Assembly: GCA_009760855.2 (NCBI GenBank)
Contig: WPIO01000125.1
Coordinates: 188,001-252,000 of the forward strand
Source: Cristatella mucedo
Lineage: Eukaryota; Bryozoa; Phylactolaemata; Cristatellidae
Direction of reading: 5' to 3'
Length of the DNA stretch: 64,000 nucleotides
In this document: positions 22,080 to 33,159 of the stretch, piece after piece
Numbering within the stretch: position 1 is the stretch's first letter
Layout of the letters: the number at the start of each line of letters is the position of its first letter
Notes under the pieces: model-generated
Databases searched by the model: none
What the model was told of the DNA's origin: nothing
Seen by the model: only the letters and a program-made list of their open reading frames with translations
Program-made: the position numbers and the translations under genes

Positions 22080-22325
22080 TCATGTATCTCCGTCTGTAAC
22101 TCCACAAAGCCGTGAAGACTATGTGGATGCTATCCAGGAGAGTTTTGTATAGCACACACACAGCCTAAGCTGCTTTTGGTACGTATTTGGTAGCAAACAG
22201 ACTTCATCTCACGAAACAAAGAGAATGTAGGAGGCATAGCAGAGTCAGGAGAGCAGTTGAGGTAGTGAGTAGCATAGAAGTAGTAGCTCAGGGCTACTGA
22301 AAAAGATGAGCTTGAGTTAGCGAAC
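22080..22325 (-). mobile_element. Family B LINE 3' end
   Basis: The minus strand encodes the last part of the reverse-transcriptase ORF (SVALSYYFYATHYLNCSPDS) and the family 3' terminus (GGAGTTACAGACGGAGATAC). It abuts the right end of the foldback-like element. Confidence 0.75.
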
Positions 22326-22364
22326 TGGGGTTTGCTGCCACTGCCCATGTCTGGCTTAAAACTG

Positions 22365-22590
22365 GCAAAGGTTTGCGTGCTGACACTGTGCATGCTGCCA
22401 CTAACCACATTTGCATGCTGACCCTGGGCATGTCACCCCTAACCATGTTATTCATTTTTTTTGTTTGTCAAGCATGATTTTACTCACCATTCAATTGCAT
22501 TTCCATTTGCAGCAAATGTAAAGCGCCTAGAGAGAGATTGAGTTCTCTGAGGGCGCTTTATCAAGTGCATTGTTATTTTTATTATTATAA
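22365..22590 (+). mobile_element. Family A LINE 3' end
   Basis: 3' UTR (GCGTGCTGACACTGTGCATG, CACCCCTAACCATGTTATTC), hairpin with perfect AAAGCGCC/GGCGCTTT arms at about 22519-22559, and a TTATTTTTATTATTA tail. It starts close to the oppositely oriented family B fragment. Confidence 0.8.
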
Positions 22591-22669
22591 AACAAGAGAA
22601 AAATGGAGCTCGCCTTTAGCGTCCCATAAACATGTCCGCCCATTTAATGTGTCAATTATCTTGGCGGTC

Positions 22670-22830
22670 AAGTCCCCGCTGGTTTGGCTCAGTCGTTACG
22701 TTGCTTGCCTCGACCAAGGTCAAGGTAAATGTTTTTAAAGACTGAGGTCGTGGGTTCGAGACCGTGGCACATGCGAAGCGCTTGATTAGAGATTAAGTAC
22801 TACAGGGTGCTATGCAAATGAATTAACAAT
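22670..22830 (+). mobile_element. tRNA-derived SINE, family 2
   Basis: Head TGGTTTGGCTCAGTCGTTAC, then TGCCTCGACCAAGGTC and a B-box GGTCGTGGGTTCGAGACC. The end is ACAGGGTGCTATGCAAATGA, resembling the LINE A terminus. Confidence 0.65.
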
Positions 22831-22960
22831 TAGAATAATTCGCCGTGACTTTCAAAGCAGTGAAGCGGGCGTTCTATTGACAGCACCTATGACTGGTTTC
22901 TCTACAGTGGCTTCCGTAGATCTTCCATCAGTTTTGGTTATGAAGTGTAGTCTGAATTAT

Positions 22961-23144
22961 TGTCACGAATGGCACAAAACGCTAGCCGACGTGCAACACC
23001 ACCAGTTTATTCTTCCTACACACGGAGCAGGGCGAAGTACAACTCTCCTCGCCCCTCTCGCCCACCGGAGTCCCCCCCCCCGACTCCCTTGGTAAAGCAA
23101 CCACTACTAGCCCGGCCCAGCTGCTTACCACATCGAGTGTCACA
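22961..23144 (-). mobile_element. Possible short solo LTR
   Basis: Read on the minus strand it starts TGTGACA, ends CGTGACA and contains AATAAACTGGTGGTG near its end. 41332-41472 has the same start and an AATAAACGGTGGTT box. No clear target duplication. LTR identity is an inference from this layout. Confidence 0.3.
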
Positions 23145-23149
23145 GCCCA

Positions 23150-24095
23150 ATCGTATAGCGATCAGGGGCAGAGTCATCAATTAAATAAAACCACACGAAG
23201 AAGAACCGCACTTACCTTCATCGGTTTTCCGTCGGTCTTAGGCCGCCTCCACAGTCTTAGTGTCGTATGTACCAAAGACCGAAGCAAGACCGAGGAGAGA
23301 CCAACTGGGTAGACGCGGCTTCAAGCTTGAGGTCATGAACCGGCTAGCCCTTTGCCAGTCGGCGTATCATTGTTCTGATTTGTACGCAGCCACTCGCTCG
23401 TCACGAGCCTGTATGAGTAGTGTGCTGTACCGAGCACATTCCAAAAGCAATTATTCGCGCTTCAGCAAGAGCTGCGTCTTTTCCTGTGCCTCTCGTAGCC
23501 ATTTGTGAGGAGTCGCGAATATGAAACACGGCGCTGCAGTCAGGTGAATACACGGGATGCTTAAGGCTACCCGAGTTAGCGAGGTTTCGGAGGGCGAAGC
23601 AGCATTACCCTACAATAATGAGCCCGTCCTGGTCTGCAATTTAATTATTAGTTGCTCCAAGTATTTCGTGACACGACTTACCGTTTGCGGACGCTCATGC
23701 CCCTGTGCCATTTTAGCGCCTTGCCGCGCACTATTCCGAAGCATCAGTTCTGCGTATGGCTTCCCGACAGGCGCCAGCAAGCTGGTCATACGAAGGTCAA
23801 CGGCACCCTAGAATTCCGTGGAATGCTTGCTGAATACTAAGTCGTCATTCTCTTCTAAATTTTCGGATGCAACTCGACACGTACGTGTAGCCGTAATTTT
23901 ATGTAGGCCGGGTAAACGGATCCTGTGCCAAAGTGCTCTCTTCCTCCGCTCATCCCTTATCTATCGCCTTGCAGTCTGTCTGTCTGTCTTCTCTCAGTCC
24001 CCTGCGTTCTTCCCTCCCTCTCCCTTCTCCCTTCATTTCCAACTCTTTACCGACTAACCACGATGTGCCATGACTTACATTTAAAGTAGCATCTC
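23150..24095. other. No gene recognised
   Basis: Unique-looking sequence with short open frames only. Nothing supportable. Confidence 0.3.
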
Positions 24096-24098
24096 ACT

Positions 24099-24100
24099 GA

Positions 24101-24132
<32 letters not shown>

Positions 24133-24145
24133 TCTCTCTCTCTCT
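24099..24145. repeat. (CT)n microsatellite
   Basis: CT dinucleotide run with a single CACA break. Confidence 0.9.
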
Positions 24146-24323
24146 GACTTCTGGACAAGAGAATAGAAACCCTCGGCATTAAATGTACATATCTTTGCTA
24201 TGCTCTACGGAAAAATCTAAAATCGAGACATAGCGAGCCCATGTTCAGTTTTGAATCCGGCGACGATCGTTTTGGAAAGTAGAGCTCATCTGCTCGCTTA
24301 ACAATAGTTGCCTTTTCACGTGC

Positions 24324-24685
24324 GGCTATTTTTATTAAGCAAGGCAAAGAAAGGATAACAACGCTCTGACCCAGCTCCATTTAGTTAGCACATTCTCATT
24401 TCTGCTTCTTAGTTGTCATTTCTATGAAATAAAAATTCTTCAACTGTAATGTAATGTATTTCCGTCTGTAACTCCACAAAGCCGTGAAGACTACGTGGAT
24501 GCTATCCAGGAGAGTTTTGTATAGCGCACTCACAGCCTAAGCGGCTTTCGGTACGCATTCGGTAGCCAACAGACTTCGACTCACGCAACAAAGAGAAAAT
24601 GGGAAGCATAGCAGAGTCAGGAGAGCAGTTGAGGTAGTGAGTAGCATAGAAGTAGCAGCTCAGGACCGCTGAAAAGGATGTGCCA
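24324..24685 (-). mobile_element. Family B LINE 3' end plus shared downstream flank
   Basis: 24446-24685 is the family B 3' end on the minus strand. The next ~120 bp downstream of its TACATT tail (24324-24445) also match the copy at 34344-34460 nearly base for base and end at an AATAAAAATA signal. See the finding on possible 3' transduction. Confidence 0.75.
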
Positions 24686-24689
24686 TGGT

Positions 24690-25510
24690 GATTGAACTAC
24701 AAGAACAAAATAATTGAATGTGCAACCTGAGAGCATAGCTTCTTGTTGATCCGTGGATACCTTGATTTTAAATTTCTTACTTTTTAATTTATTGTCCTTA
24801 CTTGGATTAGCCTCCGTCCCTGAGGTGTAACAGCTGAAACAGCATGGGATGGGATTAACTGTAACTACAGTCACAGGATGTAAGCATGAGGTAAAAAAAG
24901 ATCATTCAGCACTAATATTTAAATGCACAGATTTAATGGTTAGGAACGCTATGTGTTTAGATGGTAGTAGTAGTATATAAGCATAAGATTATTTGCCTGT
25001 TGGTCTAGCCGAACCGTCGTTTATACTTAAAAATAACTTGATTATCTAATGCATCTTACTTAGCTATTCACGCGGTTTAAACGTCAGAGTCAAAAAGTTT
25101 GATTGGCATTGTAGGCTTCAGCATGGCTCAGCTCTATTGCATAACGATGCTTGTGAGCTCCTCCTGTGTTTCCTTTTGAAAGAGTCTTAATTGGATTTCC
25201 GGAACCGGAACTTTGCTGCATTAACAACCGCTTGAGAACTAAAAACCCAATATCTGTGCGTTTGCAGAAAACCTCCACACGGTAAATGTAAGTGCCATGC
25301 TTACACTCGTTTTAAGACGCTTGCATGACTTTCTATCCGCTTTATTTTAAGATTGTGTGTGGGTTATGTTTTTGCCGACTTAAACAGTCTACTTATGGCG
25401 GTCAACTATAGATGCTCTTGTACGCAATGCGCCGCCATTTGAAGACGCAGTTTCCATTTCTTTTAGGCTAACAGCTCCGTATGTGTGTAACGGAAATAAT
25501 AATGATAATT
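24690..25510. other. No gene recognised
   Basis: AT-rich sequence with short frames only. Nothing supportable. Confidence 0.3.
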
Positions 25511-25514
25511 ACCA

Positions 25515-25660
25515 TAGGTATCTTGCATAGCACTCTAAGAGAAATAAATCTGTATCCCCATGCTTTATAACTCACTGCAAGAGAACCAATAACCAAGGGT
25601 TAGGGTGACATGCTCGGTATCAAGCCAGCAAAAGCAAAATTGCATTTTACTAGCGTGTGC
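25515..25660 (-). mobile_element. Family A-related LINE 3' end
   Basis: Minus strand: CACCCTAACCCTTGGTTATT, then a hairpin-like AAAGCATGGGGATACAGATT and TCTCTTAGAGTGCTATGCAA. Same arrangement as 245-300 and 2258-2330. Confidence 0.5.
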
Positions 25661-26059
25661 ATGCGAAGATAAGACACCCGTGGCCGCCAGTTATTAGGAT
25701 CTGTGGCAAGTAGCATGAAAGGAACCATGCACTGGTAAGCACGCAAAGCTCGCATGAACAGAGCAGACGAGTTTACATGAGCAAAGGTAAAGCCGATCGA
25801 AACAAATGCGTAACGAATGCATGTGGTTTCAAGTAGCGAGCTTATAGTTGCCAACCACAAGCACCATTATAAAATTGCCGACGCATTTTACATTCCTTTC
25901 CCGAGCATAAGCTTATGAAGAGCATCAGTTTTACTGGCACATTTGCACCTAAGAAATGGGTTCTTGTGACAATTAATATTCCATTTTGTGCATATCAGTA
26001 AAAACGAAGTTCTGTCTTTTTGAACGCCTACGCGAAGTATAAAGTAAAGGTTATCGATT

Positions 26060-26200
26060 CAACGGCCAGATTTATAAAGCGGGTCGAAAAGCCGTAGCAA
26101 CTATCTGTCCCGCTCGAAGTGGACAAAAAATAATTGCCTAAGGCAGGACTTGAACCCATGACCTATTTCGTGAAGTGCGAGCACCTTAATTCGCGTCTGC
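26060..26200 (-). mobile_element. tRNA-derived SINE, family 1, decayed
   Basis: Minus strand: GTGCTCGCACTTCACGAA, B-box-like GGTCATGGGTTCAAGTCC, TGCCTTAGGCAATTA and a remnant of the family 1 body. It directly abuts the terminal repeat of the element starting at 26213. Confidence 0.5.
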
Positions 26201-26309
26201 ACCCCAAACAGTAGGGGCGGACAAAATAGCCCCGACAAAATAACCCCGACAAAATAGCCCAACAAAGTAACCCCAACAAAAGAGCCCAGCGTGATGGAGA
26301 TCGACAAAT

Positions 26310-26835
26310 TAGCCGACTTCAAGGTTTTGTTGCTCACTCGTAGGTCCTTTCATTCTTTGGCTCCAGCCAATTCATCAGATCTACTTTCCCAACAGGCTAA
26401 GTATCGTACCACCCGCTTTTTGGAATCTAGCTGTTTACCAATACCTCATACAATTCTCAAATTCTTTAGAGACCGTGCATTTAGTTCTTATGCTCCCAAA
26501 GCCTGGAACTCACTTCTGACTTGCGTCAGAATATCTCCTGACTTGACCACATTTAAAAAGAATCTAAAAGCCCACTTATTTAGGACAGCATTTAGTGGGT
26601 CACTGTGATTCATCCTTCATTTCTTTATGAATTATAGCACTGTGCATGCTGCTACTAACCACACTTGCATGCTGACCCTGTGCAAGTCATCCCTAACCAC
26701 GTTATTCATGTTGCTTATCAAGTACGATACCACTCACCATTCGATCGCGTTTCCTTTGCAGAAAATGTAAAGCGCCTAGAAAGAGATTGAGTTCTCTGAG
26801 GGTACTTTATCAAGTGTATTATTATTATTATTGTT
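26310..26835 (+). mobile_element. Family A LINE, 3' part, nested in the TIR element
   Basis: It begins in the reverse-transcriptase C-terminus (DFKVLLLTRRSFHSL) and continues to AFSSYAPKAWNSLLTC and FRTAFSGSL, then a stop, the 3' UTR, hairpin and an ATTATTATTATT tail. The start lies just inside the left subterminal repeats. Confidence 0.85.
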
Positions 26836-27347
26836 AGCCTCGACAAAAACGCTCAGAGTAATTAAAAAAGTATTTTTTGTCAATCTGCTGTGTAGCTTTT
26901 AACTATAACATGGAACATATTCCATTAGGATCAATAAAGATCAATTTTTAAAATATGTTTTATTAAATATGTTAAAAAGTGAAAATCTATGAAAAATTGT
27001 ATTCTACAGAATAAAAAATGCCGTCAGCCCCGGACTTAAAAACTTGGATATGTGAACTCGGCCACGTTCTCACAAACAAAATTGAAAATCAAAATTTATC
27101 TAAGAAAACTTTCAAAATCAGCTCGCGGTCACTGGATTTAAAAACACCACAAACAGTTGGGAGGATATTCTGTCTGACAGCGGCAAAATATATCGTCGTA
27201 GAATGTACTTATACCATTCTCAGCTTACGGAAATTCGACTGACGACATGTTTTCCGGTCCCTATGTATTTCGTAAGTCGGGGTTGAGTGTAATTCAAGAT
27301 TAATTTATCATTTAGACTAATTAATCTATTCCACGTCTTTTTATTAT

Positions 27348-27683
27348 TTATTTTTCCACTCCCGCCAAATTATTTGCATCCCTTCGATGCACTGCGCCTT
27401 TCAACAGGCCATCGATAGCATTCCCCCATCTGTATTCAAACTTATCGGACAATTTTGAAAGGAGCAGGACAGAATAGAGATCGGTCTCGCACGTTTTTAA
27501 GCGGGGAACTGACAACCAGAAGCATCGAAGGCGAATTACGTCCAACTCAATGGGCATCTTCAAACTTTTGTTCAAACCTAAGATGACATTAAGTTTCTGG
27601 ATTACCTCCGTAGAATTGTAGGCAATCTGACAATCTAAATTGCGATTCAAATGATATCGAAATGTATCGATCTTACCTTGCAT
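27348..27683 (-). CDS. Hypothetical 111-residue frame inside the TIR element
   Basis: Starts MQGKIDTFRYHLNRNLDC and ends LLKGAVHRRDANNLAGVEK. Not recognised. Its location between opposed terminal repeats makes a transposase remnant possible, but I see no catalytic motif. Confidence 0.25.
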   Translation of the reverse strand: MQGKIDTFRYHLNRNLDCQIAYNSTEVIQKLNVILGLNKSLKMPIELDVIRLRCFWLSVPRLKTCETDLYSVLLLSKLSDKFEYRWGNAIDGLLKGAVHRRDANNLAGVEK

Positions 27684-28179
27684 TAAAATCTTTCGACTCG
27701 AATCTTAATAACAAGAAAAAACTCTCTACCAATTTAATTTAATATTTATTAGTTATTTATTCATTAGGTATTGTTTATTTTTGTACTATAGATACTCTGA
27801 AAGTAGGCACTTAATTGAGCTGTTTTGACGGGGTTATTTTGTCTGGGCTGCGATGTATGCAGGCTATTTTGTCGGGGATATTTTGTTGGGGCTGTTTGCC
27901 CTGGGTTGTTTTGTGGGCTCACCTTTCTAGGCCGATGCAAATTCCTATATTATAGTCACTAGAAATGCGGTCGCTGCGGCCCTAGTTTTCGGCAGACCAC
28001 CAAGTGCAAGGTCAAAGCTCTGCCCCGGGCGACCAGCAGCAGAAGATCTCGGCAGCAGGCGCTAGCGTGTAGCAATATTCTCGGCCGCCACCGACGCCAC
28101 CACGGTCGCCGCCCCCCCCCCCTGGACATCGGCACCGCCGGCTACTCCTCCATCCAAACCTCACCGCTGCCTCAGTCGT

Positions 28180-28420
28180 TCATGACAGCATTCAGTGGGT
28201 CCCTGCGATTCGTCCTTTATGTGCTTAAGCGTGGTGACACTGCGCCACTTGCATGTTGACCCTGTGCATGCCACCCCTAACAATATTATTCTTGTTGTTT
28301 ATCGAGCACGCTACGACTAATTATCCGATTGTGTTTCCTTTGCAGCAAATATAAAGCGCCTAGAGAGAGATTGAGTTCTCTGGGGGCGCTTTATCAAGTA
28401 CGTTCTTGTTATTATTAAAA
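28180..28420 (+). mobile_element. Family A LINE 3' end
   Basis: Starts within the last codons of the ORF (TGACAGCATTCAGTGGGTCC, coding TAFSGS). 3' UTR, hairpin AAAGCGCC/GGCGCTTT and a TTATTATTA tail follow. Confidence 0.8.
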
Positions 28421-28514
28421 CTCTATACGACACTTACATCATGGCCGCATGCAGCTTTACCCCCCACCTACACATGTGCTCCTGTAGATCCGGTATGGCG
28501 TATAAATTCCAAGT

Positions 28515-28516
<2 letters not shown>

Positions 28517-28585
<69 letters not shown>
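28517..28585. repeat. (TA)n microsatellite
   Basis: TA dinucleotides with a short ACACACATATACA interruption, directly beside the SINE end at 28588. Confidence 0.9.
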
Positions 28586-28586
<1 letters not shown>

Positions 28587-28587
28587 G

Positions 28588-28670
28588 TAGCGTCCTAAGA
28601 GGACTTAATCTCTATTCCGGCGCTTCACATATGCTACGGGGCTCCAGCTCACGACCTCAGTTCGTTAACT
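28588..28670 (-). mobile_element. SINE tail, family 2
   Basis: Minus strand: B-box-like AGGTCGTGAGCTGGAGCCC, then GAAGCGCCGGAATAGAGATT and AAGTCCTCTTAGGACGCTAC, a hairpin end like that of 51690-51830. Confidence 0.55.
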
Positions 28671-28753
28671 GGATTTACCTCACTATCGAGTCGCTCCGCT
28701 TATACTTAGTTGATTTTATTTCAATAGAACGTGAACTTCATTTGATCATATAC

Positions 28754-28761
28754 ACACACAC

Positions 28762-28813
<52 letters not shown>
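28754..28813. repeat. (TG)n microsatellite
   Basis: ACACACATATATATATATG leading into about 40 bp of pure TG. Confidence 0.9.
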
Positions 28814-28817
<4 letters not shown>

Positions 28818-28845
28818 ATACTTAGTTATGCATTCATCAACACAG

Positions 28846-28930
28846 GGGGAAATGTCCGACGGGGAATGTCCTAGGGTCCACCAGGGGGGGAATGTCTGGG
28901 TGGAAACGGCCGGGGGGGGGGAAATGTCAT
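28846..28930. repeat. Four spaced GGGGAAATGTC units
   Basis: GGGGGAAATGTC, GGGGAATGTC, GGGGGAATGTC and GGGGGAAATGTC occur within 85 bp, separated by 5-20 bp. Function unknown. Confidence 0.6.
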
Positions 28931-28939
28931 ACAACCAAA

Positions 28940-28990
28940 CTTGTTATTGTGCCCTCAGAGAACTTAACCTCTTTCTAGGCACTTGACATT
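28940..28990 (-). mobile_element. Family A LINE terminal hairpin
   Basis: Minus strand: CAAGTGCC, then TAGAAAGAGGTTAAG and TTCTCTGAG, then GGCACAA. The stem is GTGCC/GGCAC rather than GCGCC/GGCGC, so pairing is kept. Only the hairpin remains. Confidence 0.6.
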
Positions 28991-28999
28991 TACTGAAAG

Positions 29000-30930
29000 A
29001 GAGCATGATCGATATGATTTTATCAGTCAACGATCGTAGATTTTGCTTAGGAGCATAAGAATATATTCGATGAGTTATGATCGGGACTGGCATTTGCTAT
29101 TGCAATACAGCTAAGAGATTTGTTCCAGCAATGCAGGGAGTGGCTGAACCTTTCTCACTGACCACGCTGAATGAGATGCGCTTTGGATTTTAGATTGTCG
29201 CCATATAATATCCAGTCCTCTCAGATCCCGTCCATTTTGAATGCAAAAATCCTCCGACATTGAAGTGTTCGTGCTTTCGTCTCTGCTGTAAGTCTCTGTT
29301 CCTCCTCGTGCTGTGTGAGAGCCTCAAAAGCCCGCGCGGTGCGTGCAAGCACTCTTCCAACCCAGAATGTAATGAATCGAAGCTAGCCATCTTGAAAGCT
29401 TTTTACTAATACTCTGCTTCACATCGCATAATTCTCCTTAAAAAAATATAGATCATTGACTTATTAGTCTCAGCAACCAGCACTTTTGCAGCGCGCTTTG
29501 TCAGCGTATACCCATCACATGTCTTAGCATTTACTCTTTGGAAAGGCAATATTAACGCTGGTCGATTCCGGAGTATATTATGCCGGTTGATACCGGAGAA
29601 TACATTCTGCTTGCATAATCCCTGCAGATTAGAAGAGCTACTCAGCTTAAACCTTTGGCATCACTTAGAATGTCTTAGCTTCAGTCAAAAACTTGCCATT
29701 GCCATTATGGCCCAATCAGAATGATCCTTTTACGGCCAGAGAGAACAAGCTGCTCCTTCCGTTTCATCATTTCTGGCTGAAATGTGTTCTTAGTATCGTA
29801 GTCTATGCACTGCTCGTAAATCAAAGGCTAAATTTAAGGGAGTAAACGATTGTAACTTTTCTGATGCAGTTGACGCGATTTTTTAAGGCAAACATTTTTT
29901 GCATTGCCCATCTGTCAGTGTTTGATGGCTACTCCACTGCCTCCATGCTTCCAAATTTAGCTGGAAAGGTCAAACTAGCTCTCAGACACAGATCTCCGTG
30001 GACACGAAAGCTCATTTGAATTCATTTGTGACTCGGCTTAACGACTTAATTTAGTGCGTATTAATGCAGGGATCACCTCCGCGTAATCACTCTGAGCGAG
30101 CCCAGCTAGGGGGTCATTGCTCATAAGAATTTTCAGTTTTTTATCCTTGATTTAACATTATATATTATATGCAGATAAATATGTACATCTTGTCAATGCT
30201 CTGTCACATCTTAGTAGATTAATCAAGTCCCCCCTGCACCCAATAGGGCTTTCTCCGTACCACAAATCGCTTCCTATATATAAATCTAATGTAAGCTTTC
30301 TGGTGATCATCACCCGAATCGTAGTTTGACTGAAACCTTCCGAATACTACTCTACGTGCTATGCAGAACTTGTGGAATTTTGGTAACATCTTGTAACCTT
30401 TTTAAACTTCATGGAACCTCCGGCACATCTGCCACCACCTTCATCTGCCTCTTAGTGCTATTAGATCTTGTTCCAAGGATTACAATAACTTCTTGCAAAA
30501 AGTAATTGCAATTCCAAGGAGCCCACTTGGCCACAAATTATAAAAACAAAAACGCGAGCCATCAAACACATTCAGCTGCACCGATTTGGAGCAACTTGTG
30601 CATGCCTGCAGTAATTCAAGTGACCGCTCACTAATGGCAAACACAGGCTGGCAAAATAACAGCTACTGAGGCAGCACTTGCTAAGGACCTGTACCCATAA
30701 ACGATAACTACATGAGGAAAAATTTTAAAAACCACTAAAAAATTGGCCACGCATTTTCACGAATACACGCCATCGTTCAGTGCTTGCAGCAATCCTAGCG
30801 AAGTTACTAAAATCTTGCACACAAGTTACCTTAACTAGGGAGGTGTCTGGATATTCTTAGAATATTTACTAACAACTGCCAATGAGTTTATGATAAGAAT
30901 CAATGAGTAGCTTACTTGATCGGACGTGTT
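29000..30930. other. No gene recognised
   Basis: AT-rich sequence with no open frame above 70 codons and no clear repeat. It may be very old transposon sequence. Nothing supportable. Confidence 0.3.
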
Positions 30931-30939
30931 CTGTCAATC

Positions 30940-31125
30940 TTGGTGAGCCGCGATGGCACACTTGGTAAAGTGGTTGCTTTTAACGACCTCGGGACCAAGA
31001 TCATGGGTTTAAATCCTGCGGTGGGCGAACCTTTGTTGCTACTGCAAGCGTTGGTGATAGCCGTAAAGGCTCTTCTGTCGCTATACAAAGAGAGGCTATT
31101 AAATCAGCTGGTATTTGTTTTAGTG
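30940..31125 (+). mobile_element. tRNA-derived SINE, family 1
   Basis: A-box-like GATGGCACACTTGGTAAAGT, then CGACCTCGGGACCAAGATCA and B-box-like GGGTTTAAATCC, 35-40 bp apart. The body is GCGGTGGGCGAACC and ATAGCCGTAAAGGCTCTTCT. It reads directly into LINE-like sequence at 31126, so it may be a SINE inserted beside a LINE, or a chimeric copy. Confidence 0.65.
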
Positions 31126-31570
31126 CAAAGCTTCCACTCAAGCATTGAATCAACTCCAAGAACCATGTCTGGTCTACAGGTCACTTCATCGCTTGTAGCA
31201 GCCTACTTATCCGACCTTGTTGCTCCTCCAGTGTACTTTCGCAGCAACCGTTCCTCGGCATCTAGTCATCTGGCCGTCCTTCCCAATAAATTGAAATCTT
31301 TTGCTGATCGAGCCTTCAACTCGTATGCACTAAAAGTCGGAAAGTCGCTTCCGGCTACGTTCACTGCCTGCAATGGCCTTGAATTTACCTTTAAGTCTCT
31401 TCTGAAGATTCATTCGTTCCGGTCTGTTTTCCTTTTGCCCCAATGGCCTTCCATTTTTTCTGGTGTGCTTTGCGTGCGTACCTGTGTATTATTCAGTGAA
31501 TTCTTCTAGCCAAAGGTCTTTATAGTCGGTGGTCATAAATGTCTTTATGTTTCCTATTTTGGTAATATAA
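31126..31570 (+). mobile_element. LINE reverse-transcriptase C-terminus, diverged family
   Basis: Open frame with LKSFADRAFNSYALKVGKSLP, matching the RAFSSYAPKAWNSLP block of families A and B, then FKSLLKIHSFRSVF. The 3' end lacks the family A hairpin and closes with TAATATAATAATAATAAT. Confidence 0.55.
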
Positions 31571-31660
31571 TAATAATAATGCACTTGATAAAACGCCCTC
31601 AGATAACTCAATCTCTTTCTAGGCGTTTTACATTAAAATGTCACAGGTAGGCTAATAATG
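31567..31660 (-). mobile_element. Family A LINE 3' end
   Basis: Minus strand: AAACGCCTAGAAAGAGATTG, AGTTATCTGAGGGCGTTT and an ATTATTATTATATTA tail, tail to tail with the preceding LINE. Confidence 0.7.
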
Positions 31661-31664
31661 ACCC

Positions 31665-32525
31665 GATCAATATGAAATTTAAAATACACGCTCGTAAGTA
31701 TGTACTTCAAAGTCTATGATGACAAACGTAGTAACACAGTTTTGTTTGTCATCACCTACATGCGCTTACAGCTTAAGTTGGCTACTCTGAGTGCTTTCCC
31801 AACTGTGGTACTCTGTACCTCATCAATTCTACTCCTTAGCCGATACTCGACCGATCTACGTGAAATTAGGAATGTAAGCGGGGCTCACCCGCTTTTATGT
31901 TCCCCACCCCTGCACATCAATGCATAATGGATCTGTATGCATATGATGTGCCTGTCACAAATTCCTTAAACTGGGATTGTGATGACAGTCAGAAGTTTGA
32001 GATTTTAAATTGTTTTTTTATTTTGTGTGTGGTATGGGAAGCATATAGCCGAGTGCCCCGCATCTTTTGAGAGGTTTTCATATTTCTAGAGTCGCTGGTA
32101 TTGAATATGTTGACTTTATGATAAAGCCATATTTGGCTTTGCCTCCGTGCTATACATGACCTTGAATTGTACAGGTCATCAGAAGGTTAAAACGGGGCAG
32201 CTATGTTACAACAAACGATAGCTTATGTTACCATTGTTCTGCGTGCAGATGTGCATGCCAATCTTTCTATTGGTCTTTGTACAATATCAATAAATGTGCT
32301 ATTGGGGGTTAATACTGTTTGGTGGGTTAATCCCAAGACCTACCTCCTGGCTGGCAGAATGCAAATTAGATTTTTCAGGCTGTGTACAGTGAATGTCATA
32401 ACAAATGGGTACTGATTCTCTAGCGGCGAATTCTAAGCCCGTGTGTAAACATTAAGATCTCTTAATGTGTTATACAAACGACCTATTACTATTCTAATAA
32501 TTTAAGAACTGTTAAGGGTGTGTAA
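31665..32525. other. No gene recognised
   Basis: Mixed AT-rich sequence. A 75-codon frame (31700-31927 +) has no recognisable content. Confidence 0.3.
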
Positions 32526-32527
32526 AG

Positions 32528-32681
32528 ATGCCGATTGTTCCTGCTGTCGGGGAAAAAGCAAAAGCTGGCGCTTATTCTACAAGAGAACCCGGGACCTTTA
32601 AGAAGGCAATGCTTGACAGCCGAACTATGGGCAAACCTGCCAGCGCCTATGAAAGATTTTTGAAAACCAGCCAGTGCGTAT
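32528..32681 (+). CDS. Candidate first coding exon, unknown protein
   Basis: ATG at 32528 opens MPIVPAVGEKAKAGAYST and EPGTFKKAMLDSRTMGKPAS, basic and low in bulky residues, unlike the noise around it. A strong donor (TAT/GTAAGTACC) follows at 32682; a weaker one lies at 32674. No downstream partner exon identified and the product is not recognised. Confidence 0.3.
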
Positions 32682-32930
32682 GTAAGTACCAGCTGGTTCT
32701 AGTTGCCAGCGATGTATCGCTTAGTAGGTGGTGCTTATTTGGAAGCTGAACCCAGGAGCGTAGTGAGGCGGGTTGCCGGGTAGCAGATGTCCTCTTGACG
32801 GGCCGTTTTGACCTGACCCGAGCGAGACCAGCAGCGGATCTACAGTGGGTGAGCAAGGGCTGAGGTGATAACCGCGCGCTGCACGGACTGAGGAGAGCGA
32901 GCGCTCGAGCAGCTACCAACTGGTGGTCAC

Positions 32931-33080
32931 ATCTTTCCAATCGCGCACGAGATGGCATTCGCATTGCCTCCTCACATAGCCTCTTTAATGCGGCTTCAGC
33001 CTCTTCTTCGCTCCACACCTTCAGCTCGTCTTCAGCGAAAAGGGGAGCCAATTGTTTTAGCAGAGCGAGAAAAATTTTTT
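32931..33080 (-). CDS. Candidate internal exon, unknown protein
   Basis: The minus strand has an acceptor CTCACCTCAG at 33081. An open frame reads FLALLKQLAPLFAEDELK then VWSEEEAEAALKRLCEEA, an amphipathic-helix-like peptide. A possible donor (AAAGAT/GTGACC) follows at 32930. Coding-like composition but not recognised. Neighbouring exons not found. Confidence 0.3.
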
Positions 33081-33159
33081 CTGAGGTGAGAAGCGAGTTA
33101 CAGATACAGTTACATACGGTTACACACAGTTCCATACATACAATTACATGCACCAATCG

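Larger units (their letters stand above)
26213..27920. mobile_element. DNA transposon candidate with GACAAAATA subterminal repeats
   Basis: The left end (26213-26291) has four to five tandem units of the type CCCCGACAAAATA. The right end (27825-27920) has the reverse complement (TATTTTGTCGGGG). The body between is AT-rich and interrupted by a family A LINE (26310-26835). Two short open frames (27018-27242 + and 27348-27683 -) have no recognisable transposase motif. Size without the LINE is about 1.2 kb. Confidence 0.6.
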
